Assembly: GCF_954871325.1 (NCBI RefSeq)
Contig: NC_088776.1
Coordinates: forward strand, 30,428,508-30,492,507
Reading direction: 5' to 3'
Origin: Gordionus sp. m RMFG-2023
Taxonomy: Eukaryota > Nematomorpha > Gordioida > Chordodea > Parachordodidae
Length of the DNA: 64,000 nucleotides
The notes under the pieces are model-generated. The model had not been told where the DNA came from. It made no database searches and saw only the letters and a list, made by a program, of their open reading frames with translations. A program made the translations under genes and the position numbers. Below are positions 52,853 to 64,000 of the stretch, piece after piece (position 1 is the stretch's first letter; every line of letters begins with the position of its first letter).

Positions 52853-53980
52853 TTTAAAGCTTAAAGTCATTTGAAAGTTTTTTTATTTATTTTCGCGTGA
52901 TAAGCATTTTTACGTATGTTATACATATATATTTACTCTATCTAATTATTATTTATTAATTTACAATAAATATATAATGTCTTAAAATGGATTAATTCCT
53001 ATAGTTCTTTAACTATACATAGAAAAATCGGTATAAAATAATCTTGATATATTCTATTTATTTAATATTATTACTAACCCTAACCCCATAAACCTTAACC
53101 CTAACCCTACTCAAAGATTTAACCCTCAATATCCATTGAGTTTTTTAAAATTTTACTTACTAGAAGATATTTATTCTATTTATATAATACTATTATTAAC
53201 CCTAATCCTAACACTAATCTTAACCGTAACTCTAACACTAATCTTAACCCTAACCCTAACACTAATCTTAACCCTAACCCTAACCCAATGATTTTAGCCA
53301 TAATATTCTTTGAATTTTTTTATATTATACCTACTAGTACATACTAGTTGATATTTATTAGCTTATAATGGTTTAAACCTTAAAATCATTTGAAAGTTTT
53401 TTTTATTTATTTAAGCGTGATAAGCATTTTTACGTATGTTACACATATATATATTTACTTTATCTAATTATTATTTATTAATTTACAATAAATATATAAT
53501 GTCTTAAAAGGGATTAATTCCTATAGTTCTTTAACTAAACATAGAAAAATCGGTATAAAATAATCTTGATATATTCTATTTATTTAATATTATTACTAAC
53601 CCTAACCCTAACCCAACCCTAACCCAAACCCTAGCACTAATCTAACCCGAACTCTAACACTAATCTTAACCCTAACTTTAACACTAATCTTAACCCTAAC
53701 CCTAACCCAATGATTTTACGCATAACTTTGAATTTTTTTATATTATACCTACTAATTGATATTTATTAGCTTATAATGGTTTAAAGCTTAAAATCATTTG
53801 AAAGTTTTTTTTATTTATTTTGGCGTGATAAGCATTTTTACGTATGTTACACATATATATTTACTTTATCTAATTATTATTTATTAATTTACAATAAATA
53901 TATAATGTCTTAAAAGGGATTAATTCCTATAGTTCTTTAACAATACATAGAAAAATCGGTATAAAATAATCTTGATATAT
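52396..53980 (+). repeat. Block shared with the 15.6-kb repeats (C, B and two marked A units)
   Basis: The order C 52396, B 52853, A 53372 opening TTTAAACCTTAAAATC, A 53780 with ATTTTGGCGTG, and the CGCATAACTTTGAATT deletion equals 20772-22.36 kb and 36413-38.0 kb. It includes the rare ATTTTAGCCATAATATTC exit of the B unit, which is present at 21.67 kb and reads ATTTTACGCCATAATATTC at 37.31 kb. This links the 12.35-kb and 15.6-kb families. Confidence 0.8.
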
Positions 53981-54350
53981 TCTATTTATATAATATTGTT
54001 ACTAACCCTAACCCTAACCCAACCCTAACCCTATCCCTAGCACTAATCTTAACCCGAACTCTAACACTAATCTTAACCCTAACCCTAACACTAATCTTAA
54101 CCCTAAGCCAATGATTTTACCCATAATATCCTTTGAATTTTTTTATATTATATCTACTAATTGATATTTATTAGCTTATAATGGTTTAAAGCTTAAAATC
54201 ATTTGAAAGTTTTTTTTATTTATTTTCGCGTGATAAGCATTTTTACGTATGTTACACATATATATTTACTTTATCTAATTATTATTTATTAATTTACAAT
54301 AAATATATAATGTCTTAAAAGGGATTAATTCCTATAGTTCTTTAACAATA
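53975..54350 (+). repeat. Segment matching 4.71-5.09 kb
   Basis: CTATTTATATAATATT, CCTATCCCTAGC, CCCTAAGCCAATG and TATATCTACTAATTG occur here in the same order and spacing as at 4.71-4.92 kb, then continue into the same spacer alleles. The offset is about 49,262 bases. The match ends in the spacer where this copy has TTTAACAATACAT and the other TTTAACTATACAT. Confidence 0.75.
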
Positions 54351-57300
54351 CATAGAAAAATCGGTATAAAATAATCTTGATATATTTTATTTATATAATA
54401 TTATTACTAACCCTACCCCTAACCCTAACCCAACCCTAACCCTAACCCTAGCACTAATCTTAACCCGAACTCTAACACTAATCTTAACCCTAACCCTAAC
54501 ACTAATCTTAACCCTAACCCTAACCCAATGATTTTACGCATAATATCCTTTGAATTTTTTTATATTATACCTACTAATTGATATTTATTAGCTTATAATG
54601 GTTTAAAGCTTAAAATCATTTGAAAGTTTTTTTTATTTATTTTCGCGTGATAAGAATTTTTACGTATGTTACACATATATATTTACTTTATCTAATTATT
54701 ATTTATTAATTTACAATAAATATATAATGTCTTAAAAGGGATTAATTCCTATAGTTCTTTAACAATACATAGAAAAATCGGTATAAAATAATCTTGATAT
54801 ATTCTATTTATTTAATATTATTACTAACCCTAACCCTAACCCAACCCTAACCCTAACATTAACCCTAGCACTAATCTTAACCCGAACTCTAACACTAATC
54901 TTAACCCTAACCCTAACACTAATCTTAACCCTAACCCTAACCCAATGATTTTACGCATAATATCCTTTGAATTTTTTTATATTATACCTACTAATTGATA
55001 TTTATTAGCTTATAATGGTTTAAAGCTTAAAATCATTTGAACGTTTTTTTTATTTATTTTCGCGTGATAAGCATTTTTACGTATGTTACACATATATATT
55101 TACTTTATGAACTAATTATTATTTATTAATTTACAATATATATATAATGTTTTAAAAAGGATTAATTCCTATAGTTCTTTAACTAAACATAGAAAAATCG
55201 GTATAAAATAATCTTGATATATTCTATTTATTTAATATTATTACTAACCCTAACCCTAACCCAACCCTAACCCTAACCCTAACCCTAACCCTAGCACTAA
55301 TCTTAACCCGAACTCTAACACTAATTTTAACCCTAAACCTAACACTAATCTTAACCCTAACCTTAACCCTAACCCAATGATTTTACACATAATATTCTTT
55401 GAATTTTTTTATATTATACCTACTAATTGATATTTATTAGCTTATAATGGTTTAAAGCTTAAAATCATTTGAAAGTTATTTTTATTTATTTTCGCGTGAT
55501 AAGCATTTTTACGTATGTTACACATATATATTTACTTTATCTAATTATTATTTATTAATTTACAATAAATATATAATGTCTTAAAAGGGATTAATTCCTA
55601 TAGTTCTTTAACTAAACATAGAAAAATCGGTATAAAATAATCTTGATATATTCTATTTATTTAATATTATTACTAACCCTAACCCTAACCCAACCCTAAC
55701 CCTAACCCTAACCCTAGCACTAATCTTAACCCGAACTCTAACACTAATCTTAACCCTAACCCTAACACTAATCTTAACCCTAACCCTAACCCAATGATTT
55801 TACGCATAATATCCTTTGAATTTTTTTATATTATACCTACTAATTGATATTTATTAGCTTATAATGGTTTAAAGCTTAAAATCATTTGAAAGTTTTTTTT
55901 ATTTATTTTCGCGTGATAAGCATTTTTACGTATGTTACACATATATATATTTACTTTATCTAATTATTATTTATTAATTTACAATAAATATATAATGTCT
56001 TAAAAGGGATTAATTCCTATAGTTCTTTAACTAAACATAGAAAAATCGGTATAAAATAATCTTGATATATTCTATTTATTTAATATTATTACTAACCCTA
56101 ACCCCATAACCCTTAACCCTAACCCTACTCAAAGATTTAACCCTCAATATCCATTGAGTTTTTTTAAATTTTACTAACTAGAAGATATTTATTCTATTTA
56201 TATAATACTATTATTAACCCTAACCCTAACACTAATCTTAACCCAAACTCTAACACTAATCTTAACCTTAACCCTAACACTAATCTTAACCCTAACCCTA
56301 ACCCAATGATTTTACCCATAATATTCTTTGAATTTTTTTATATTATACCTACTAGTACATACTAGTTGATATTTATTAGCTTATAATCGTTTAAAGCTTA
56401 AAATCATTTGAAAGTTTTTTTTATTTATTTAAGCGTGATAAGCATTTTTACGTATGTTACACATATATATTTACTTTATGAACTAATTATTATTTATTAA
56501 TTTACAATATATATATAATGTTTTAAAAAGGATTAATTCCTATAGTTCTTTAACTAAACATAGAAAAATCGGTATAAAATAATCTTGATATATTCTATTT
56601 ATTTAATATTATTACTAACCCTAACCCAACCCTAACCCTAACCCTTACCCTAGCACTAATCTTAACCCGAACTCTAACACTAATCTTAACCCTAACCCTA
56701 ACACTAATCTTAACCCTAACCCTAACCCAATGATTTTACACATAATATTCTTTGAATTTTTTTATATTATACCTACTAATTGATATTTATTAGCTTATAA
56801 TGGTTTAAAGCTTAAAATCATTTGAAAGTTTTTTTTATTTATTTTAGCGTGATAAGCATTTTTACGTATGTTACACATATATATATTTACTTTATCTAAT
56901 TATTATTTATTAATTTACAATAAATATATAATGTCTTAAAAGGGATTAATTCCTATAGTTCTTTAACTAAACATAGAAAAATCGGTATAAAATAATCTTG
57001 ATATATTCTATTTATTTAATATTATTACTAACCCTAACCCAACCCTAACCCTAACCCTTACCCTAGCACTAATCTTAACCCGAACTCTAACACTAATCTT
57101 AACCCTAACCCTAACACTAATCTTAACCCTTAACCCTAACCCAATGATTTTACACATAATATTCTTTGAATTTTTTTATATTATACCTACTAATTGATAT
57201 TTATTAGCTTATAATGGTTTAAAGCTTAAAATCATTTGAAAGTTTTTTTTATTTATTTTCGCGTGATAAGCATTTTTACGTATGTTACACATATATATTT

Positions 57301-60300
57301 ACTTTATCTAATTATTATTTATTAATTTACAATAAATATATAATGTCTTAAAAGGGATTAATTCCTATAGTTCTTTAACTAAACATAGAAAAATCGGTAT
57401 AAAATAATCTTGATATATTCTATTTATTTAATATTATTACTAACCCTAACCCTAACCCAACCCTAACCCAACCCTAACCCTAACCCTAGCACTAATCTTA
57501 ACCCGAACTCTAACACTAATCTTAACCCTAACCCTAACACTAATCTTAACCTTAACCCTAACCCAATGATTTTACACATAATATCCTTTGAATTTTTTTA
57601 TATTATACCTACTAATTGATATTTATTAGCTTATAATGGTTTAAAGCTTAAAATTATTTGAAAGTTTTTTTTATTTATTTTCGCGTGATAAGCATTTTTA
57701 CGTATGTTACACATATATATATTTACTTTATCTAATTATTATTTATTAATTTACAATAAATATATAATGTCTTAAAAGGGATTAATTCCTATAGTTCTTT
57801 AACTAAACATAGAAAAATCGGTATAAAATAATCTTGATATATTCTATTTATTTAATATTATTACTAACCCTAACCCAACCCTAACCCTAACCCTTACCCT
57901 AGCACTAATCTTAACCCGAACTCTAACACTAATCTTAACCCTAACCCTAACACTAATCTTAACCCTAACCTTAACCCTAACCCAATGATTTTACACATAA
58001 TATTCTTTGAATTTTTTTATATTATACCTACTAATTGATATTTATTAGCTTATAATAGTTTAAAGCTTAAAATCATTTGAAAGTTTTTTTTATTTATTTA
58101 AGCGTGATAAGCATTTTTACGTATGTTACACATATATATTTACTTTATGAACTAATTATTATTTATTAATTTACAATATATAAATAATGTTTTAAAAAGG
58201 ATTAATTCCTATAGTTCTTTAGCTAAACATAGAAAAATCGGTATAAAATAATCTTGATATATTCTATTTATTTAATATTATTACTAACCCTAACCCTAAC
58301 CCTAACCCAACCCTAACCCTAACCCTAACCCTAACCCTAGCACTAATCTTAACCCGAACTCTAACACTAATTTTAACCCTAAACCTAACACTAATCTTAA
58401 CCCTAACCTTAACCCTAACCCAATGATTTTACACATAATATTCTTTGAATTTTTTTATATTATACCTACTAATTGATATTTATTAGCTTATGCTTAAAAT
58501 CATTTGAAAGTTATTTTTATTTATTTTCGCGTGATAAGCATTTTTACGTATGTTACACATATATATTTACTTTATCTAATTATTATTTATTAATTTACAA
58601 TAAATATATAATGTCTTAAAAGGGATTAATTCCTATAGTTCTTTAACTAAACATAGAAAAATCGGTATAAAATAATCTTGATATATTCTATTTATTTAAT
58701 ATTATTACTAACCCTAACCCTAACCCAACCCTAACCCAACCCTAACCCTAACCCTAGCACTAATCTTAACCCGAACTCTAACACTAATCTTTAGCCTAAC
58801 CCTAACACTAATCTTAACCTTAACCCTAACCCAATGATTTTACACATAATATCCTTTGAATTTTTTTATATTATACCTACTAATTGATATTTATTAGCTT
58901 ATAATGGTTTAAAGCTTAAAATTATTTGAAAGTTTTTTTTATTTATTTTCGCGTGATAAGCATTTTTACGTATGTTACACATATATATATTTACTTTATC
59001 TAATTATTATTTATTAATTTACAATAAATATATAATGTCTTAAAAGGGATTAATTCCTATAGTTCTTTAACTAAACATAGAAAAATCGGTATAAAATAAT
59101 CTTGATATATTCTATTTATTTAATATTACTACTAACCCTAAACCTAACCCAACCCTAACCCAAACCCTAGCACTAATCTAACCCGAACTCTAACACTAAT
59201 CTTAACCCTAACCCTAACACTAATCTTAACCCTAACCCTAACCCAATGATTTTACGCATAACTTTGAATTTTTTTATATTATACCTACTAATTGATATTT
59301 ATTAGCTTATAATGGTTTAAAGCTTAAAATCATTTGAAAGTTTTTTTATTTATTTTGGCGTGATAAGCATTTTTACGTATGTTACACATATATATTTACT
59401 TTATCTAATTATTATTTATTAATTTACAATAAATATATAATGTCTTAAAAGGGATTAATTCCTATAGTTCTTTAACAATACATAGAAAAATCGGTATAAA
59501 ATAATCTTGATATATTTTATTTATATAATATTATTACTAACCCTACCCCTAACCCTAACCCAACCCTAACCCTAACCCTAGCACTAATCTTAACCCGAAC
59601 TCTAACACTAATCTTAACCCTAACCGTAACACTAATCTTAACCCTAACCCTAACCCAATGATTTTACGCATAATATCCTTTGAATTTTTTTATATTATAC
59701 CTACTAATTGATATTTATTAGCTTATAATGGTTTAAAGCTTAAAATCATTTGAAAGTTTTTTTTATTTATTTTCGCGTGATAAGCATTTTTACGTATGTT
59801 ACACATATATATTTACTTTATGAACTAATTATTATTTATTAATTTACAATATATATATAATGTTTTAAAAAGGATTAATTCCTATAGTTCTTTAACTAAA
59901 CATAGAAAAATCGGTATAAAATAATCTTGATATATTCTATTTATTTAATATTATTACTAACCCTAACCCTAACCCAACCCTAACCCTAACCCTAAACCTA
60001 GAACTAATCTTAACACGAACTCTAACACTAATCTTAACCCTAACACTAATCTTAACCCTAACCCTAACCCAATGATTTTACGCATAATATCCTTTGAATT
60101 TTTTTATATTATACCTACTAATTGATATTTATTAGCTTATAATGGTTTAAAGCTTAAAATCATTTGAAAGTTTTTTTTATTTATTTTCGCGTGATTAAGC
60201 ATTTTTACGTATGTTACACATATATATTTATTTTATGAACTAATTATTATTTATTAATTTACAATATATATATAATGTTTTAAAAAGGATTAATTCCTAT

Positions 60301-61638
60301 AGTTCTTTAACTAAACATAGAAAAATCGGTATAAAATAATCTTGATATATTCTATTTATTTAATATTATTACTAACCCTAACCCTAACCCAACCCTAACC
60401 CTAACCCTAACCCTAACCCTAGCACTAATCTTAACCCGAACTCTAACACTAATCTTAACCCTAACCCTAACACTAATCTTAACCCTAACCCTAACCCAAT
60501 GATTTTACGCATAATATCCTTTGAATTTTTTTATATTATACCTACTAATTGATATTTATTAGCTTATAATGGTTTAAAGCTTAAAATCATTTGAACGTTT
60601 TTTTTATTTATTTTCGCGTGATAAGAATTTTTACGTATGTTACACATATATATTTACTTTATCTAATTATTATTTATTAATTTACAATAAATATATAATG
60701 TCTTAAAAGGGATTAATTCCTATAGTTCTTTAACAATACATAGAAAAATCGGTATAAAATAATCTTGATATATTCTATTTATTTAATATTATTACTAACC
60801 CTAACCCTAACCCAACCCTAACCCTAACCCTAACCCTAGCACTATTCTTAACCCGAACTCTAACACTAATCTTAACCCTAACCCTAACACTAATCTTAAC
60901 CCTAACCCTAACCCAATGATTTTACGCATAATATCCTTTGAATTTTTTTATATTATACCTACTAATTGATATTTATTAGCTTATAATGGTTTAAAGCTTA
61001 AAATCATTTGAACGTTTTTTTTATTTATTTTCGCGTGATAAGAATTTTTACGTATGTTACACATATATATTTACTTTATCTAATTATTATTTATTAATTT
61101 ACAATATATATATAATGTTTTAAAAAGGATTAATTCCTATAGTTCTTTAACTAAACATAGAAAAATCGGTATAAAATAATCTTGATATATTCTATTTATT
61201 TAATATTATTACTAACCCTAACCCTAACCCAACCCTAACCCTAACCCTAACCCTAACCCTAGCACTAATCTTAACCCGAACTCTAACACTAATCTTAACC
61301 CTAACCCTAACACTAATCTTAACCCTAACCCTAACCCAATGATTTTACGCATAATATCCTTTGAATTTTTTTATATTATACCTACTAATTGATATTTATT
61401 AGCTTATAATGGTTTAAAGCTTAAAATCATTTGAAAGTTTTTTTTATTTATTTTCGCGTGATAAGCATTTTTACGTATGTTACACATATATATTTATTTT
61501 ATGAACTAATTATTATTTATTAATTTACAATATATATATAATGTTTTAAAAAGGATTAATTCCTATAGTTCTTTAACTAAACATAGAAAAATCGGTATAA
61601 AATAATCTTGATATATTCTATTTATTTAATATTATTAC

Positions 61639-61885
61639 TAACCCTAACCCTAACCCTAACCCTAACCCCTAACCCTAACCCTAACCCTAACCCTAACCCT
61701 AACCCTAACCCTAACCCTAACCCTAACCCTAACCCTAACCCTAACCCTAACCCTAACCCTAACCCTAACCCTAACCCTAACCCTAACCCTAACCCTAACC
61801 CTAACCCTAACCCTAACCCTAACCCTAACCCTAACCCTAACCCTAACCCTAACCCTAACCCTAACCCTAACCCTAACCCTAACCC
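61639..61885 (+). repeat. Long pure telomere array (CCCTAA)n, 41 hexamers
   Basis: The array has 247 bases with the same single extra C after the same number of leading hexamers and the same CCC-to-ATATATATTTAC junction as the array at 49289. It is exactly 18 bases, three hexamers, shorter. It sits at the equivalent place in the second 12.35-kb copy, so the two descend from one insertion event followed by duplication and hexamer loss or gain. Confidence 0.95.
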
Positions 61886-62235
61886 ATATATATTTACTTT
61901 ATCTAATTATTATTTATTAATTTACAATATATATATAATGTTTTAAAAAGGATTAATTCCTATAGTTCTTTAACTAAACATAGAAAAATCGGTATAAAAT
62001 AATCTTGATATATTCTATTTATTTAATATTATTACTAACCCTAACCCTAACCCAACCCTAACCCTAACCCTAACCCTAACCCTAGCACTAATCTTAACCC
62101 GAACTCTAACACTAATCTTAACCCTAACCCTAACACTAATCTTAACCCTAACCCTAACCCAATGATTTTACGCATAATATCCTTTGAATTTTTTTATATT
62201 ATACCTACTAATTGATATTTATTAGCTTATAATGG
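61886..62235 (+). repeat. 5'-truncated A unit after the pure telomere array, copy 2
   Basis: The truncation point and the GGTTTGAAGC follow-on match the copy at 49554. It differs by one base in the first hexamers (CCCAACCCTAACC instead of CCCAACCTAACC). Confidence 0.88.
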
Positions 62236-64000
62236 TTTGAAGCTTAAAATCATTTGAACGTTTTTTTTATTTATTTTCGCGTGATAAGAATTTTTACGTA
62301 TGTTACACATATATATTTACTTTATCTAATTATTATTTATTAATTTACAATAAATATATAATGTCTTAAAAAGGATTAATTCCTATAGTTCTTTAACTAA
62401 ACATAGAAAAATCGGTATAAAATAATCTTGATATATTCTATTTATTTAATATTATTACTAACCCTAACCCTAACCCTAACCCTAACACTAGCAGTAATCT
62501 TAACCCGAACTCTAACACTAATCTTAACCCTAACCCTAACACTAATCTTAACCCTAACCCTAACCCACTGATTTTACCCATAATATCCTTTGAATTTTTT
62601 TATATTATACCTACTAATTGATATTTATTAGCTTATAATGGTTTAAAGCTTAAAATCATTTGAAAGTTTTTTTTATTAATTTTCGCGTGATAAGCATTTT
62701 TACGTATGTTACACATATATATTATTTTATATAATTATTATTTATTAATTTACAATAAATATATATTGTTTTAAAGAGGATTAATTCCTATAGTTCTTTA
62801 ACTAAACATAGAAAAATCGGTATAAAATAATCTTGATATATTCTATTTATTTAATATTATTACTAACCCTAACCCTAACCCAACCCTAACCCTAACCCTA
62901 AACCTAGCACTAATCTTAACACGAACTCTAACACTAATCTTAACCCTAACCCTAACACTAATCTTAACCCTAACCCTAACCCAATGATTTTACGCATAAT
63001 ATCCTTTGAATTTTTTTATATTATACCTACTAATTGATATTTATTAGCTTATAATGGTTTAAAGCTTAAAATCATTTGAAAGTTTTTTTTATTTATTTTC
63101 GCGTGATAAGCATTTTTACGTATGTTACACATATATATTTACTTTATGAACTAATTATTATTTATTAATTTACAATATATATATAATGTTTTAAAAAGGA
63201 TTAATTCCTATAGTTCTTTAACTAAACATAGAAAAATCGGTATAAAATAATCTTGATATATTCTATTTATTTAATATTATTACTAACCCTAACCCTAACC
63301 CAACCCTAACCCTAACCCTAACCCTAACCCTAGCACTAATCTTAACCCGAACTCTAACACTAATCTTAACCCTAACCCTAACACTAATCTTAACCCTAAC
63401 CCTAACCCAATGATTTTACGCATAATATCCTTTGAATTTATTTATATTATACCTACTAATTGATATTTATTAGCTTATAATGGTTTAAAGCTTAAAATCA
63501 TTTGAACGTTTTTTTTATTTATTTTCGCGTGATAAGAATTTTTACGTATGTTACACATATATATTTACTTTATCTAATTATTATTTATTAATTTACAATA
63601 TATATATAATGTTTTAAAAAGGATTAATTCCTATAGTTCTTTAACTAAACATAGAAAAATCGGTATAAAATAATCTTGATATATTCTATTTATTTAATAT
63701 TATTACTAACCCTAACCCTAACCCAACCCTAACCCTAACCCTAACCCTAACCCTAGCACTAATCTTAACCCGAACTCTAACACTAATCTTAACCCTAACC
63801 CTAACACTAATCTTAACCCTAACCCTAACCCAATGATTTTACGCATAATATCCTTTGAATTTTTTTATATTATACCTACTAATTGATATTTATTAGCTTA
63901 TAATGGTTTGAAGCTTAAAATCATTTGAACGTTTTTTTTATTTATTTTCGCGTGATAAGAATTTTTATATATGTTACACATATATATTTACTTTATCTAA

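Larger units (their letters stand above)
43085..55450 (+). repeat. 12.35-kb higher-order repeat, copy 1
   Basis: It runs from the truncated unit at about 43086 through B 43498, A units 44020 to 49063, the pure CCCTAA array 49289-49553, units 49903 to 51980, C 52396, B 52853, and A units 53372 to 55019. The sequence from the start to about 51.6 kb returns 12,364 to 12,333 bases later. Shared private variants include ATCTTTAGCCTAACC near 46432 and 58789, CGCATAACTTTGAATT, ATTTTGGCGTG, CCTAACCGTAACAC near 47267 and AGCTTATAATGGTTTGAAGC at the unit at 49903. Similarity extends a little left, to about 42.8 kb. Confidence 0.9.
1..64000 (+). repeat. Subtelomeric satellite array, about 146 head-to-tail units each containing telomere hexamers
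   Basis: The whole window is one uninterrupted tandem array. Every 410-560 bases the same landmarks return in order: TTTAAAGCTTAAA, a T-run, CGTGATAAGCATTTTTAC, ACACATATATATTTAC, GGATTAATTCCTATAG, GAAAAATCGGTATAAAATA, a CCCTAA-rich tract, an ATTTTTTTATATTATACCTA exit segment, and AGCTTATAATGG. All units point the same way and I saw no inverted unit. I saw no protein gene, tRNA, rRNA or transposon in any gap: stretches between hexamer tracts are always the same spacer. TTAGGG-type hexamers plus strong AT bias indicate eukaryotic subtelomeric DNA. With CCCTAA on the + strand, a chromosome end would be to the left. Assigning the array to a chromosome end rather than an internal satellite block is inference. 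Confidence 0.96.
55451..64000 (+). repeat. 12.35-kb higher-order repeat, copy 2 (cut by window end)
   Basis: Unit starts are 55451, 55868 (B), 56390, 56804, 57218, 57640, 58059, 58491 (front truncated), 58908, 59316, 59732, 60146, 60573, 60990, 61413, the pure array 61639-61885, 62236, 62642, 63058, 63484 and 63907. The offset falls from 12,370 to 12,333 through losses in hexamer tracts. The first unit is intact here, while its partner at about 43086 has lost 11 bases at its start. A few private changes appear, such as ATAATCGTTTAAAG at 56386 and GTGATTAAGC near 60191. Confidence 0.9.

Noticed and set aside
1-64000. CRISPR array
   Set aside because: Repeats and intervening sequences are both repeated, the units are about 420 bp, and the core is telomere hexamers. 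There are no unique spacers.
1-64000. Transposon or retroelement array
   Set aside because: No transposase, reverse transcriptase or integrase frame, no terminal inverted repeats, and no target-site duplications were visible.
1-64000. Centromeric satellite
   Set aside because: Higher-order organisation is similar, but telomere hexamers in every unit with fixed polarity favour a subtelomere. A centromere is not excluded without chromosomal position.

Overview
The window holds no gene that I can support. All 64 kb is one head-to-tail satellite array of about 146 units, each roughly 410-560 bp, all in the same orientation. Each unit has an AT-rich spacer of about 200-230 bp that starts near TTTAAAGCTTAAA, followed by a tract of perfect and degenerate CCCTAA telomere hexamers, followed by a short T-rich exit segment ending near AGCTTATAATGG. 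This is eukaryotic subtelomeric or telomere-associated DNA from an AT-rich genome with TTAGGG-type telomeres. A fungus or protist is plausible. The canonical insect TTAGG and plant TTTAGGG repeats do not fit. I cannot name the species. The C-rich strand is always on +, so if this is a chromosome end the telomere lies to the left.

Three unit types recur. Type A (about 420 bp, the majority) has a single hexamer tract. Type B (about 450-560 bp) has two tracts separated by a hairpin plus T-run segment. B units start near 1, 941, 3153, 4923, 5846, 6324, 7346, 8713, 10067, 11402, 13115, 14105, 15038, 15949, 19443, 21230, 23873, 24802, 25745, 27072, 28784, 29747, 30680, 31591, 35083, 36870, 39515, 40444, 43498, 52853 and 55868. 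Type C (457 bp, nine copies) is a diverged two-tract form with its own spacer alleles. In C, and more weakly in B, the two halves are an internal duplication of one module of about 120 bp: entry motif, hexamers, exit motif.

The units form nested higher-order repeats: 2.2 kb x2 (521-4922), a more degraded stretch (4923-7345), 1.37 kb x2 (7346-10066), a 35-unit block of 15.6 kb x2 in direct tandem (10067-25744 and 25745-41377), 3.05 kb x2 (40444-46551), and a 12.35-kb block with one full copy (43085-55450) and a partial second copy running off the window (55451-64000). Each 12.35-kb copy carries one long, nearly perfect CCCTAA array (49289-49553 and 61639-61885) that joins abruptly to the middle of a unit. 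The two arrays differ by exactly three hexamers.

The open reading frames of about 66-118 codons in the window are translations of hexamer tracts (Thr-Leu or Asn-Pro runs) and are not genes. The layout records repeated unequal exchange, segment duplication and conversion at a chromosome end, with at least one probable event of telomere capture.
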